Part shown: piece after piece, positions 16,844 through 26,100 of the stretch | How positions within the stretch are numbered: position 1 is the first letter of the stretch | Layout of the letters: each line of letters opens with the position of its first letter | Assembly (NCBI GenBank): GCA_964342355.1 | Contig: CAYFFG010000002.1 | Span: forward strand, 204,670-268,669 | Length of the DNA stretch: 64,000 nt | DNA from: Hirschia sp964342355 | Lineage (GTDB): Bacteria; Pseudomonadota; Alphaproteobacteria; Caulobacterales; Hyphomonadaceae | Reading direction: 5' to 3' | Position numbers and translations under genes: made by a program | The notes under the pieces: generated by a model | What the model saw: only the letters and a program-made list of their open reading frames with translations | Told to the model about the DNA's origin: nothing | Databases searched by the model: none

Positions 16844-17278
16844 TCAAATACGAGGGGGGCGAAAGGGGCCTTGCGGGCCGTCTCTAGAAAATAGGTCTGA
16901 ATCTGGCGGCACATGAGCGTTTGTCTTCCGCTCATATGCGTGCATCCAATTGAAATCATTTTTGAGAATGGCGCCGCAAGTCAAGCATTGGCAACATCCC
17001 ATATCCGTATCGTCGGGACTGTTGCGATCAACCGGATTCAGACGCTCTGCTTGAATGGTTTGCGGGACAGCACTGGCCGGCGACATCGTGCAGAATGCTG
17101 CGCCGCCTGTCTGCGGAGCCGTGCTCTGAGCCGATGCTGGGATAATGAAGAGGATCGCCAGAACAGCAAAACAGACTAAGCGCCACGCACTTTGTTTTAC
17201 TCTTTCATGTTCCAGTTCCAGCGTCACAACAAAACTACATTCCAAATTACCGGCAAGTCCATCGTAGTCATGACCCAA
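16844..17278 (-). CDS. Small secreted Cys-rich protein heading the first czc operon
   Basis: The protein has a hydrophobic signal segment (VCFAVLAILFIIPASAQS), a CCQCLTCG cluster in the middle and a C-terminus ending in GPQGPFRPPRI. The 28965-29321 protein in the same position of the second module shares the CxxC and the final GP.G..RPPR. The start is uncertain: TTG 17278 gives 144 aa with a long N-terminus, and a GTG inside may be used. It is the first gene after the MerR-type promoter at 17328-17358. A periplasmic metal-binding role (DUF2946-like) is inferred from cysteines and context. Confidence 0.6.
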   Translation of the reverse strand: MGHDYDGLAGNLECSFVVTLELEHERVKQSAWRLVCFAVLAILFIIPASAQSTAPQTGGAAFCTMSPASAVPQTIQAERLNPVDRNSPDDTDMGCCQCLTCGAILKNDFNWMHAYERKTNAHVPPDSDLFSRDGPQGPFRPPRI

Positions 17279-17327
17279 AACCCATTAACGACGGCATTGC
17301 CCGAGCCCAATCGACTCAATAAAACAA

Positions 17328-17358
17328 TGTCTAATCCCTCTAGTAACTAGAGGGTCAA
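17328..17358 (-). promoter_or_regulatory. MerR-type promoter of czc operon 1, overlapping the merR stop
   Basis: On the minus strand TTGACC (-35) and TAGACA (-10) are separated by 19 bases containing the dyad CTCTAG-TTA-CTAGAG (flanked by further C/G pairs). The long 19-base spacer is the hallmark of promoters twisted open by MerR proteins. The -35 includes the TGA stop of merR at 17355-17357. Confidence 0.8.
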
Positions 17359-17801
17359 GAGATAATTTTCTTTTTTGAGATTTTGGCCGATGCATGAGCG
17401 GGTTTGGTAATGCTTTCCATAATTGCACAGGACGCAACTTCGCCGCCTGCACAGGATACTATCATCTCTTTCAACTCCTTTTTGAGAGCGCGTAATTGTT
17501 TTAGACGCTTGTCCACTTCGCCCAGATGGTGAAGGGCAACCCGGTCTACTTTGAGGCAATCTGCGTTCGGAGTCATTTGTAGGTCGATGAGCTCCCTTAT
17601 GGCCTCGATTGGAAAGCCGAGATCACGGCATTGCCGGATAAAGAGCAGCCTGTTGGATGATGCTTCGTCATAGACACGCTGTCCACCAGATGTGCGTCCA
17701 GGCTCTTGGAGCAATTTGATAGATTCATAATAGCGTATTGTTGTGATTTTTACCCCGGAGAGTTTTGATAATTGCCCAATGGAACGGTTTTGATCTGGCA
17801 T
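17355..17801 (-). CDS. MerR-family metal sensor (module 1)
   Basis: The 148-aa regulator has an N-terminal winged helix (SIGQLSKLSGVKITTIRYYE, about 7-26), the MerR dimerisation helix and cysteines at NADC (about 81), VSCAGG and ASC near residues 115-123. This is the layout of Zn/Cd/Pb sensors such as CadR, PbrR and ZntR. GGAG precedes the ATG. It lies between two MerR-type promoters: one in front of the divergent transporter, one overlapping its own stop and driving the czc operon. It should activate both on metal binding. Confidence 0.88.
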   Translation of the reverse strand: MPDQNRSIGQLSKLSGVKITTIRYYESIKLLQEPGRTSGGQRVYDEASSNRLLFIRQCRDLGFPIEAIRELIDLQMTPNADCLKVDRVALHHLGEVDKRLKQLRALKKELKEMIVSCAGGEVASCAIMESITKPAHASAKISKKKIIS

Positions 17802-17814
17802 GTCATTTTTCTCC

Positions 17815-17845
17815 TTGAACCTATAGTGACTATAGGGTGTAACAA
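17815..17845 (+). promoter_or_regulatory. MerR-type promoter of the divergent cation transporter (module 1)
   Basis: TTGAAC and a weak TAACAA are 19 bases apart, with the dyad CTATAG-TGA-CTATAG between them. It lies between merR and the plus-strand transporter at 17939. The dyad resembles the czc-operon box of this module (CTCTAG) more than the CTACAG boxes of module 2. Confidence 0.65.
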
Positions 17846-17938
17846 ACCCCTACAAGTTATGAAACAGACGAATGTTACGGACGTATCACCCTTCCATGAA
17901 ACGGTGTTCGCCTAAATGACAGGAACAGAGGATACGCT

Positions 17939-18598
17939 ATGGCGGATGACGATTGCTGCGGAGTTGATCAAGAACAGATCCGTTCGCCGGGCTATCGCCG
18001 GGCCTTGTGGATCGTTGTTATATTAAATGTGGGCTATGGCGTCATAGAGCTTTTCGGCGGCTTTCTCGCCAATTCTCAAGCGCTCAAGGCGGACGCTCTC
18101 GATTTTCTGGGTGATGGGTCTATCACATTCCTCGGATTGCTTGCGATCGGTTGGTCGTTGGCCTGGCGCGCTCGGTCTGCATTTATTCAAGGCATCTTCC
18201 TTGGGCTGCTTGGGCTTTGGGTGCTGCTCTCTACGGTTCTCAAGACACTTACGGACACACCCGTTGAAGCGGGTTTGATGGGATTGTTCGCGTTTGCAGC
18301 CTTGATTGTAAATCTCATCGCCGTTGTGCCCCTACTGCCCTACCGAGACGGTGATGCCAATATGCGCGCTGTATGGCTTTTTTCCCGTAATGATGCGATT
18401 GGAAATGTGGCCGTTATCATCGCAGCAGGTCTCGTTGCCTTGACCTCGACGCGCTGGCCCGATCTTATTGTGGCTTTCCTGATTGCGGCGTTATTTCTTC
18501 ATTCAGCCTGGAATATTTTGCGTGATGCCTGGCGGGATATGACTATTGCAACGTCCCAAAAGACAGACCCGTTGGCAAGCGAGACAGAACCCGAATGA
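17939..18598 (+). CDS. CDF-like cation transporter without cytoplasmic domain (module 1)
   Basis: The 219-aa protein has six membrane segments and ends soon after the last one, so it lacks the C-terminal domain of standard cation diffusion facilitators. TM2 carries DFLGD (DxxxD, about residues 56-60), and the TM5 site reads SRNDAIGN rather than HxxxD. A Cys/Asp-rich start (DDDCCGVDQ) could bind metal. It probably exports Zn2+/Cd2+ from the cytoplasm. The last codon overlaps lspA as ATGA. A MerR-type promoter lies about 95 bases upstream. Confidence 0.8.
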   Translation: MADDDCCGVDQEQIRSPGYRRALWIVVILNVGYGVIELFGGFLANSQALKADALDFLGDGSITFLGLLAIGWSLAWRARSAFIQGIFLGLLGLWVLLSTVLKTLTDTPVEAGLMGLFAFAALIVNLIAVVPLLPYRDGDANMRAVWLFSRNDAIGNVAVIIAAGLVALTSTRWPDLIVAFLIAALFLHSAWNILRDAWRDMTIATSQKTDPLASETEPE

Positions 18599-19068
18599 CA
18601 CGACATGTCCGTGGGTTGGGCGTATCTATCGCAGTAGCAATACTGATCGCCGATTTATCCAGTAAATTTGTCATGGTATCTTTCCTGACCAAATCGGGCG
18701 GTTTGGTCGACCTCGTCCCATTTTTTGATCTGAGGCTTGGATATAATCCCGGTGTCAGCTTCGGATTGCTGGGGTCGCACAGTGACTGGATGCCATGGGC
18801 GCTGGCACTGATTGCGTTCATTATATCTGCCTATTTGGTAATGCGATTATGGCGCGCCAAACACAAGAGGGATGCAATCTGGATCGGATTGATTATAGGC
18901 GGCGCTTTAGGCAATGCCATTGACCGTCTGATGGACGGCGTCGTCACGGATTTCATCGATCTTCATGTCTTTGACTATCACTGGCCAACCTTCAATTTCG
19001 CCGATATCGCGATAGTCCTTGGCGTCGCAATTGTGCTTCTGGGAAGCATTAGAAATTCAGCGAAATAA
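18595..19068 (+). CDS. lspA: Accessory lipoprotein signal peptidase LspA
   Basis: The 157-aa protein has four membrane segments and the two catalytic aspartates of type II signal peptidase in GNAIDRLMDGVVTDFID and FNFADIAIV. It cleaves lipoprotein signal peptides at the lipobox. It starts within the stop of the cation transporter (ATGA), so it belongs to that metal-induced operon. Several lipoproteins are encoded nearby (both CzcB adaptors, the multicopper oxidase), which gives it obvious substrates. It is probably a second copy beside a housekeeping lspA. Confidence 0.9.
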   Translation: MTRHVRGLGVSIAVAILIADLSSKFVMVSFLTKSGGLVDLVPFFDLRLGYNPGVSFGLLGSHSDWMPWALALIAFIISAYLVMRLWRAKHKRDAIWIGLIIGGALGNAIDRLMDGVVTDFIDLHVFDYHWPTFNFADIAIVLGVAIVLLGSIRNSAK

Positions 19069-19184
19069 TTAGTTGCAAATCAAGATGCCAACGACCGATG
19101 CGTTCGGTGAACGTTAACAATAACTTCCAATACTACAGAACAGGATATTGGTAGAACGGCTCGGTTTGCTGGGCGTCGTCAAAT

Positions 19185-20702
19185 TTAGGATTCGACGACG
19201 AATTGCCCCATCATGCCCGCATCCTCATGTTCGAGTATATGGCAATGATACATGTAAGGTGTATCCGGGTCTGAATAATCTCTAAATGAAAGCAGCAACC
19301 GGACGCGCTCGCGCGGTGAAAGCAGCACCGTATCTTTTAGACCAGTTTCGTGCTGAGCAGGAGGCCTACCATTGCGATCCAAAATTCTGAACTGAACATC
19401 ATGTATGTGAAACGGATGCGGCATCCAGGAGGCGTTTTCGATCTCCCAAATCTCTATCGTGTTCAATTTCACGCGCTCATCAATACGCCCCATATCCATG
19501 GAGCGGCCATTTATCGTAAAACCGTTTCCTGACCGCATACCCATACCCATTCGCAGCACAAATTGACGCGTTCTCACAGCATCTGCTGGATTCAAAGCTG
19601 GTTGTTTCATGAAAACCGTGGGGACTGACGGTGATGGATCCAGGTTTGCGTTGGGGATGATAAGTAAGACATTGAAAGCTGATCGTCCGCCGTCTCTGTT
19701 ATTATTCGCACGCCACCATCGCTCGCCCATCATGCCACGGTCCATCATTGCATCATCCATCATACCCATTCCATCCGACGTGGGCGCGGCTATCATTTGC
19801 CGTGGCTCACCATGGCGCATATCAACGAGAATTTCTGCGCGTTCTCCCGGTGAAAGCCTTAGCTTTGACATTTCTAAAGCGGATTCTAAATGCCCCCCGT
19901 CGGATCCAGTCGTCAAAAAGTTCTGTCGGTCCGCAAACTGAAAATCATAAATACGGGAATTGGAGCCGTTGAGTAATCGCAACCGCAGTAGCTCGGTCTT
20001 GCATTCAAAAACGGGGTCAATCCCACCGTTGACGAGCAAGGTGTCGCCCTGCATTCCCATCATGATGTCGTGCATGGACCTTGCATAAACAAGCTCGCCA
20101 TTATTCCCAAACAGCCTGTCCTGAACTATCAGTGGCAAATCATCCACGCCATAGGTGTCGGGTAATGCAGGCTCAGTTCGGTTGGGGTCTTTTACGATGA
20201 TGGGGCCTGCAAGGCCGCGATAGACTTGCGGCCCGGCCTGTTTGTGTGCGTGAGAATGATACCAGAAAAGGGATGGCTTTTGGCGCACTTCAAATTGCGC
20301 AGTCCAGGTTCCACCGGGCTTTATCGTCTGATGGGGAGTGCCATCATATTTAGCCGGAACGTGGAAACCATGCCAATGAAGTGTAGTATCCTCTTGCAGC
20401 GTATTGTTGACATTGATCCTTACGGTAGATCCTACATCCATCTTGAGCGTTGGACCGAGATAGGCTTGATTAACCCCGATAGTTGACGTTGAGCGGCCTT
20501 CAAAAAATGTTGAAGTTCCATTTTGAATCTTCAAATTATATTCTGTATAAGCGCCATTTTTTGTTCCGGAAAGCAACTGAGGTATTTTGAGAAGGTTCCT
20601 ATCAGAGTTGTGCGGACTTTGGGGAAAGCCTGCTTGCCCACACGCTGCTAAGGACAATGAAAGCCCCCCCATACCCCATAACGTGTCTCTTCGAGTCAGC
20701 AC
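19185..20702 (-). CDS. Multicopper oxidase, CueO-like, Tat/lipoprotein signal
   Basis: The protein (505 aa) has all four copper-binding motifs: HWHGFH (about 108), HSHAH (about 153), HPFHIH (about 435) and HCHILEHEDAGM (about 487). The N-terminus has twin arginines (MLTRRDTL) and a lipobox-like LAAC, so it is probably exported folded and anchored. A Met-rich stretch (about 310-330, GMGMMDDAMMDRGMMGE) resembles the CueO copper-binding loop. The start is GTG at 20702. It follows a 46-aa membrane peptide under a MerR-type promoter and oxidises Cu(I) or possibly other metals. Confidence 0.88.
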   Translation of the reverse strand: MLTRRDTLWGMGGLSLSLAACGQAGFPQSPHNSDRNLLKIPQLLSGTKNGAYTEYNLKIQNGTSTFFEGRSTSTIGVNQAYLGPTLKMDVGSTVRINVNNTLQEDTTLHWHGFHVPAKYDGTPHQTIKPGGTWTAQFEVRQKPSLFWYHSHAHKQAGPQVYRGLAGPIIVKDPNRTEPALPDTYGVDDLPLIVQDRLFGNNGELVYARSMHDIMMGMQGDTLLVNGGIDPVFECKTELLRLRLLNGSNSRIYDFQFADRQNFLTTGSDGGHLESALEMSKLRLSPGERAEILVDMRHGEPRQMIAAPTSDGMGMMDDAMMDRGMMGERWWRANNNRDGGRSAFNVLLIIPNANLDPSPSVPTVFMKQPALNPADAVRTRQFVLRMGMGMRSGNGFTINGRSMDMGRIDERVKLNTIEIWEIENASWMPHPFHIHDVQFRILDRNGRPPAQHETGLKDTVLLSPRERVRLLLSFRDYSDPDTPYMYHCHILEHEDAGMMGQFVVES

Positions 20703-20760
20703 AATCTAGTCCTTTTTGATAGACTTACGCTTCTACGCTGTGTTCCCTGTGTCATCTGGC

Positions 20761-20901
20761 CTATCGTTTCCGATTGAAAAACAAATATTTTGCGAACGCA
20801 GCGATCCCCAGAATAAGGAATATAAAAACCAGTATCCCAATTAAGCCGCCAAAAGGCATCATGAACCATTCGTCTCGCATCATCATGTCATTAGAATTCA
20901 T
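20761..20901 (-). CDS. 46-aa Met-rich membrane peptide upstream of the oxidase
   Basis: Translation from ATG 20901 (behind AGGAA) gives MNSNDMMMRDEWFMMPFGGL, then one membrane helix and a basic FFNRKR tail. A longer frame begins at 20979, but that lies in front of the predicted promoter -10 at 20970-20975, so the internal start is preferred. Five of the first fifteen residues are Met, plausible Cu(I) ligands on the outer face. It is the first gene of the oxidase operon. It could be a copper-binding anchor or partner of the oxidase; no family recognised. Confidence 0.6.
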   Translation of the reverse strand: MNSNDMMMRDEWFMMPFGGLIGILVFIFLILGIAAFAKYLFFNRKR

Positions 20902-20969
20902 TTCCTGTTTCCTCTTTTTGCATTGTGTTTTGATCAGATCATCTTTTTGAATTTCGGACTTAAAGCAGC

Positions 20970-21000
20970 ACGGTAACACCTACAGTAACTGTAGAATCAA
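20970..21000 (-). promoter_or_regulatory. MerR-type promoter of the multicopper oxidase operon
   Basis: On the minus strand TTGATT and TACCGT are 19 bases apart, and the spacer holds the dyad CTACAG-TTA-CTGTAG. The same half-sites occur in both promoters of module 2, not in module 1 or the mer box. No merR gene is adjacent, so the module 2 MerR at 29477 is the likely activator. Confidence 0.75.
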
Positions 21001-21113
21001 GATCTTTTTTTTCTGATCCAAACGGGAATGTTTTCGGATTTGCAAATTACAGAAACCGCGCTTTCTAAGGATAGGTTTTGGACTAGTAGCCACACGCGAA
21101 TAGGAAGGCGTTT

Positions 21114-23135
21114 TTAACGGACCTTAAGACCCACTTGTTGCCTATAAGCCAACAAGCGAAGCGCATTGAAGACGACAATGAGCGTCGAGCCTTCGTGGAT
21201 GAGTACAGCCGGACCAACGCCGAGGCCAAACAATGTCGCCGGAATCAGAAAAGCAACGATGCCGAGGCTCGCCCAGAGATTCTGCTTTATAATGCGGCTG
21301 GTCGCACGGCTTAGCCCAACGGCGAATGGCAGGGTTTCAAGGTCGTCTGCCATCAAAGCGATGTCGGCAGTTTCGAGCGCTACATCAGACCCCGCAGCGC
21401 CCATGGCGATCCCGACAGTGGCATTGGCCATCGCAGGTGCGTCATTCACACCGTCGCCGACCATGGCGACACCGTGGCCCTGCTTGAGAGACTTGATTTT
21501 AGCGACCTTGTCATCAGGCATCAGATCGCCAAAGGCCTTGTCCAGGCCAACCTCGCGCGCAACTGCATCAGCAACAGTCTGGTTATCGCCGGAAATCATC
21601 ATCATCCGGCTCACACCAATGTCGCGAAGGCGCGCAATAACGCTTTTGGCAGTTTCGCGCGGCGTGTCCATCAAGCCAATTGCGCCCAGATAAGCATTGC
21701 CGTGGCGTACAATCATTGTCGTGCGGCCATTGGCCGATAGCGAATCTACAATTTCAGCCAACTCATCTGGCACAGGCTCGCCGTCCACCTCATCGAACAA
21801 AGCCGATTTACCGATATGCACAATCTGGCCGTCATAGAGCGCAGACACACCGCGCCCGGTAATACTGGCAAAATCTGAGGCACCGCCGGCAACTGACCCA
21901 AGGCGTGTTCTAGCGTCGCGCACAACGGCTTCAGCCAAAGGATGATCACTCAGTGTTTCGACTGCGGCGCTAATGCTTAGCAATGTCGTTTCATCGACAT
22001 CGCCATAAGGGACAATATCGACCAGTCGCGGCTCGCCTTCCGTCAATGTGCCGGTTTTATCAAATGCGATCGCGTCAAGACGACCAAGCGATTCCAGTGG
22101 AGCGCCGCCCTTGATCAACACACCGCCGCGTGCTGCGCGTGCGACGCCGGACAGAATTGCACTCGGTGTTGCGATGGCAAGCGCGCATGGGCTGGCGGCC
22201 ACAAGCACCGCCATAGCCCGGTAAAAACTCTGAGAAGCCGTTTCGTCTAGAACCAGAAAGGCGAGCGACGTTACAACCGCCAAAACAATAACGCAGGGCA
22301 CAAATATGCGTTCAAACCTTTTGGTAAAACTTTGCGTTGGAGATTGCCGTGTCTCAGCTTCACTGACCATGGTGACAACACGCGCCAGCGTCGTCTCGCC
22401 CGATAGCTTCGTAACTTCAATGTCCAGACTACCTGACCCATTAATTGATCCGGCAAACACACGGCTTTCGGGCTTGAGCGCATCTGGATTATTGGCCGCC
22501 TTGGCGCGGTTAGATACAGGCCGTTTGTCCACGGGAGCGCTTTCGCCTGTAATCGGAGCTTGGTTGACCGCGCTTTGCCCGCTGACCACAAAGCCATCCG
22601 CTGGCAGGCGCTCATTAGAGCGCACAATCACGACATCCCCAATTACCAACTCATCAATCGGGATGGTTTCTGTCGTCTCGCCGCGCCGCACAAGCGCTTC
22701 ATCCGGGGCAAGATCGGCCAGTGCCGAGATGGCATTGCGCGCCCGCGTCATGGCGTAATTTTCGAGGGCGTGGCCGATAGAAAACAGGAAAAGGAGAAAC
22801 GCGCCTTCTGCCCATTCTCCGAGGATGGCGGCCCCGGTGGCCGCCACCAACATCAGGAAGTCAATCTGGAATTGGCCTTTCAGCAATTTTCCGAGCGCTT
22901 CGCGCAAGGCGAAATACCCGCCAAAGAAATAGGCGGCCAGAAGAAAGCCAAAGCCAGCCATGTCCGGCAAAACACCGAGCTTAGGACCAAGCCAGCCTGT
23001 CAGCAGGAAAATCCCCGCCAATCCGGCAAAGATTATCTCGGCGCGCGGTCCCAGCAATCGGCTAATTAAATCGCCGTGATTATGACCATGACCGCCGCTA
23101 TCGTGGTCATGGTCTGTGTGGTCAGGGGTCTCCAT
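21114..23135 (-). CDS. P1B-type heavy-metal ATPase (Zn/Cd/Pb type)
   Basis: The 673-aa pump has a His/Asp-rich N-terminus (HTDHDHDSGGHGHNHGD) instead of an HMA domain, and TM6 CPC (SPCALAIATPS context). Also present are the phosphorylation site DKTGTLTEGEP, the HP motif SDHPLAEAV, GDGVNDAPAMANATVGIAMG and a final HEGST...NALRLL. CPC suggests Zn/Cd/Pb export, while HEGST in TM8 is nearer the P1B-4 pattern, so ion choice is open. GGAGAAG precedes ATG 23135. It follows czcA copy 2 by 55 bases and is likely the last gene of that operon. Confidence 0.88.
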   Translation of the reverse strand: METPDHTDHDHDSGGHGHNHGDLISRLLGPRAEIIFAGLAGIFLLTGWLGPKLGVLPDMAGFGFLLAAYFFGGYFALREALGKLLKGQFQIDFLMLVAATGAAILGEWAEGAFLLFLFSIGHALENYAMTRARNAISALADLAPDEALVRRGETTETIPIDELVIGDVVIVRSNERLPADGFVVSGQSAVNQAPITGESAPVDKRPVSNRAKAANNPDALKPESRVFAGSINGSGSLDIEVTKLSGETTLARVVTMVSEAETRQSPTQSFTKRFERIFVPCVIVLAVVTSLAFLVLDETASQSFYRAMAVLVAASPCALAIATPSAILSGVARAARGGVLIKGGAPLESLGRLDAIAFDKTGTLTEGEPRLVDIVPYGDVDETTLLSISAAVETLSDHPLAEAVVRDARTRLGSVAGGASDFASITGRGVSALYDGQIVHIGKSALFDEVDGEPVPDELAEIVDSLSANGRTTMIVRHGNAYLGAIGLMDTPRETAKSVIARLRDIGVSRMMMISGDNQTVADAVAREVGLDKAFGDLMPDDKVAKIKSLKQGHGVAMVGDGVNDAPAMANATVGIAMGAAGSDVALETADIALMADDLETLPFAVGLSRATSRIIKQNLWASLGIVAFLIPATLFGLGVGPAVLIHEGSTLIVVFNALRLLAYRQQVGLKVR

Positions 23136-23190
23136 AAGTCTTCTCCAAAACGGTGTGCCTTGGCAGCGTTAGCCGCCAAGGCCATGTGAG

Positions 23191-26100
23191 TTATTCAGCC
23201 GGAACAGCTTCGGGGCTGTGCGGCGTTTCAAGAAGGGAATGATGCGTGTCCGGCCTTGGCGCAAACCAGCGATGCAAGGCAGGCATCACAAGCAGGGTTA
23301 AGAGCGTCGATGAAACAAGCCCGCCGGTAACAACCGTCGCCAAAGGCCTCTGCACTTCTGCGCCAACCCCGGTGGCAAACAGCAAAGGCGCAAGGCCCAA
23401 AGCGGTCGTCATGGCTGTCATCAGAACGGGGCGCGCCCTTAGACCTGCCGCTTCAACGGCCAGTGCATCTCGGTCTCGCCCGGCGCGGGCGAAATCATCC
23501 ATAAAGCTGACCAGCACCATGCCATTGCCGAGTGCGATACCGAACAGGGCAATAAAGCCAACCGTGGCAGGCACCGACACGGGCAGACCTGTTAGCCAGA
23601 GCGCCAAGGCGCCGCCTGTCAGAGCCAGCGGAATATTGAGCAGGATCAGGATCGCTGACTTCAAGCGGCCAAAGGTGAGCAGCAAAATCAGAAGGACGAT
23701 ACCCAGCGTAATTGGGATCACGACTGCAAAACGGGCATTGGCCTGTTGCTGCAATTCAAACTGACCGCCCCAAACCACGCGGTAACCTGCGGGCAAGTCA
23801 AGATTGGCATCTGTCAGGGCTTGCGCCTCTGTCACAAATGAACCGATATCGCGGCCCCGCACATTTGACTGCACGGTGATAAAGCGCTCACCATCCTCGC
23901 GGGTAATTTGGCGCGGCCCGATGACCTTTTCGATGTTGGCCACACTTTCCAGCGGCACGCGCGCGCCTGACGGCGATTTCAGAACAATGCGCCGGATCGC
24001 TTCTGGCGTGTCGCGGCGGTCTTCGTGAAACCGCACAACAATCGGAAATTGTCGCACGCCTTCAAACAAGGCACCGGCTTCGGCGCCGCCAACCGAGGCC
24101 CGCAACGCATCAAGCGCATCTTCAACATCAAGACCATAACGTCCGAGGGCCGCGCGATCGACACGCACGACAAGCTGCGGCGCGCCTGTGATCTGGTCGG
24201 CCTGCACTTCAGCCGCGCCGTCCACTTGCTGCAAAACAGCCTGCAAGTCCTGTGATTTATCCAGCAGCACGTCGCTGTCAGGGCCAAAGATCTTGACCGC
24301 GAGTTCAGCGCGCGTGCCGGTTAAAAGCTCGTCCACGGACATCGCAATAGGTTGCCCGATATTGACGACAATGCCCGGCACGTCTTCAAGGTTTTCGGAA
24401 ATCGCTGTTCGCAAATCCTCCGGAGAAAGGCCTTTGCGCCATTCAGACCTGGGTTTGAGTTCGACAAAGGCTTCCGCGCTATTGGTTGGGTCCGCATGAG
24501 CGCCGACTTCACCGCGACCGATCCGGGTGACGATGGACTTGATTTCAGGGAATGTGCTGAGCAGCCGCTTTTCAACACGCGTGGTGGTGTCCGCCGCCTC
24601 CGTCAATGAGATGGACGGCGCCATGGTCACGCGCAGCAAAATATCGCCCTCTTCCAGTGATGGGGTAAACTCAGACCCGAGCCGTGATCCGGCAAGCCCG
24701 CCCGCAAGCAGGAGCACAGCGGCCAGGCAAATTGCGGCCAAGCGTTGACGCACGAAAAACCCGGCGGCGCGGCTAACGATGCGCGCAATCCATCCGGGAC
24801 GATGTTCAGTTTGCTTGTGGCTACGGCGCATCACACCATTAGCGAGCGACGGCGCAATCAGCGCGGCATAAAAGAGCGACCCGGTCATGGCGAGGGCCGC
24901 CGAGGCAGCCAGTGGCCGGAAGGTTTTGCCTTCAACGCCTTGCAGCGAGAAGAGCGGCAAGAACACAACAATCACCACGGCCACAGCCGCAATGAGCGGC
25001 GCAATCACCTCAGCGGTAGAGCGTGCGACCACATCGCGCTGATCCTCAGACGCGCCGCTTGTGCGAAAGCCCCGGTCCACATTTTCAGCGATCACGATAG
25101 CCCCGTCCACCATCATGCCGATGGCAATCGCAACCCCGCCTAGCGACATAAGATTGGCGCTTATGCCCAGCCATTGCATGGCGATGAAGGCAAAGCCGAC
25201 CGAAAACGGAATTGAGAGAACGACAACAAGGCTGGGACGCCAGCCGCCCAGGAAGACAAAGACCACAAGCGCAACCAGTACCGCGCCTTGCCAAAGCGCC
25301 GTGGTTACGGTCGCGGCCGCCTTGTTGACCAGCGTTCCCTGGTCGTAATAGGGCACGGCGGTGACGCCGTCCGGCAGATTCTGATTGATAGCGTCGAAGC
25401 GTGACTGAACGCGGGCGATGACGTCCGAGGTATTGGTGCCATAAAGTTTAAGCACCAGGCCGGCGACAACTTCGCCTTCGCCATTGGCTGTGGCAAGTCC
25501 CTGGCGCACACCGCCGCCGACAATGATTTCGCCAAGATCGCGCACCCGCACCGGGCGGCCATCATCCACATTGACGACAATTTCTGACAGGTCTTCAATG
25601 GAGCGGGCCAATCCCACGCCGCGCACGGTATATTGCTCCGAGCCGATTTCGAGAAATTGCGCGCCTTCGGTTTTGTTACCACGTTCCAGCGCGGTCATCA
25701 CATCACCGATCCGGATGTCGTAGGCCAACAGTGCGTCGGGATCGAGCCTGACCTGATACTGCTTTTCATAGCCGCCGAGCGACAGAACTTCGGTGACGCC
25801 CGGGACCGTCTGGAGCTGGTATTTTACGATCCAGTCCTGAATCTCCCGCATCTCCACAAGGTCTCGCGTGCCCGATGCGTCTTCGAGCCGGAAATATAGA
25901 ATAATCCCTAGCCCAGTAGAAATCGGCCCCATTTGCGGATCACCAAAGCCGTCCGGGATATTGCCGCGCGCCTCTGCGAGCCGTTCGCCCACCACCTGCC
26001 GCGCAAAATAGACATCGGTGCCGTCCTCAAAATAGATATTGACGACGGACAATCCAAAATTTGAGACCGAGCGCATGTGGTCCAGTTTTGGCAGACCCGA

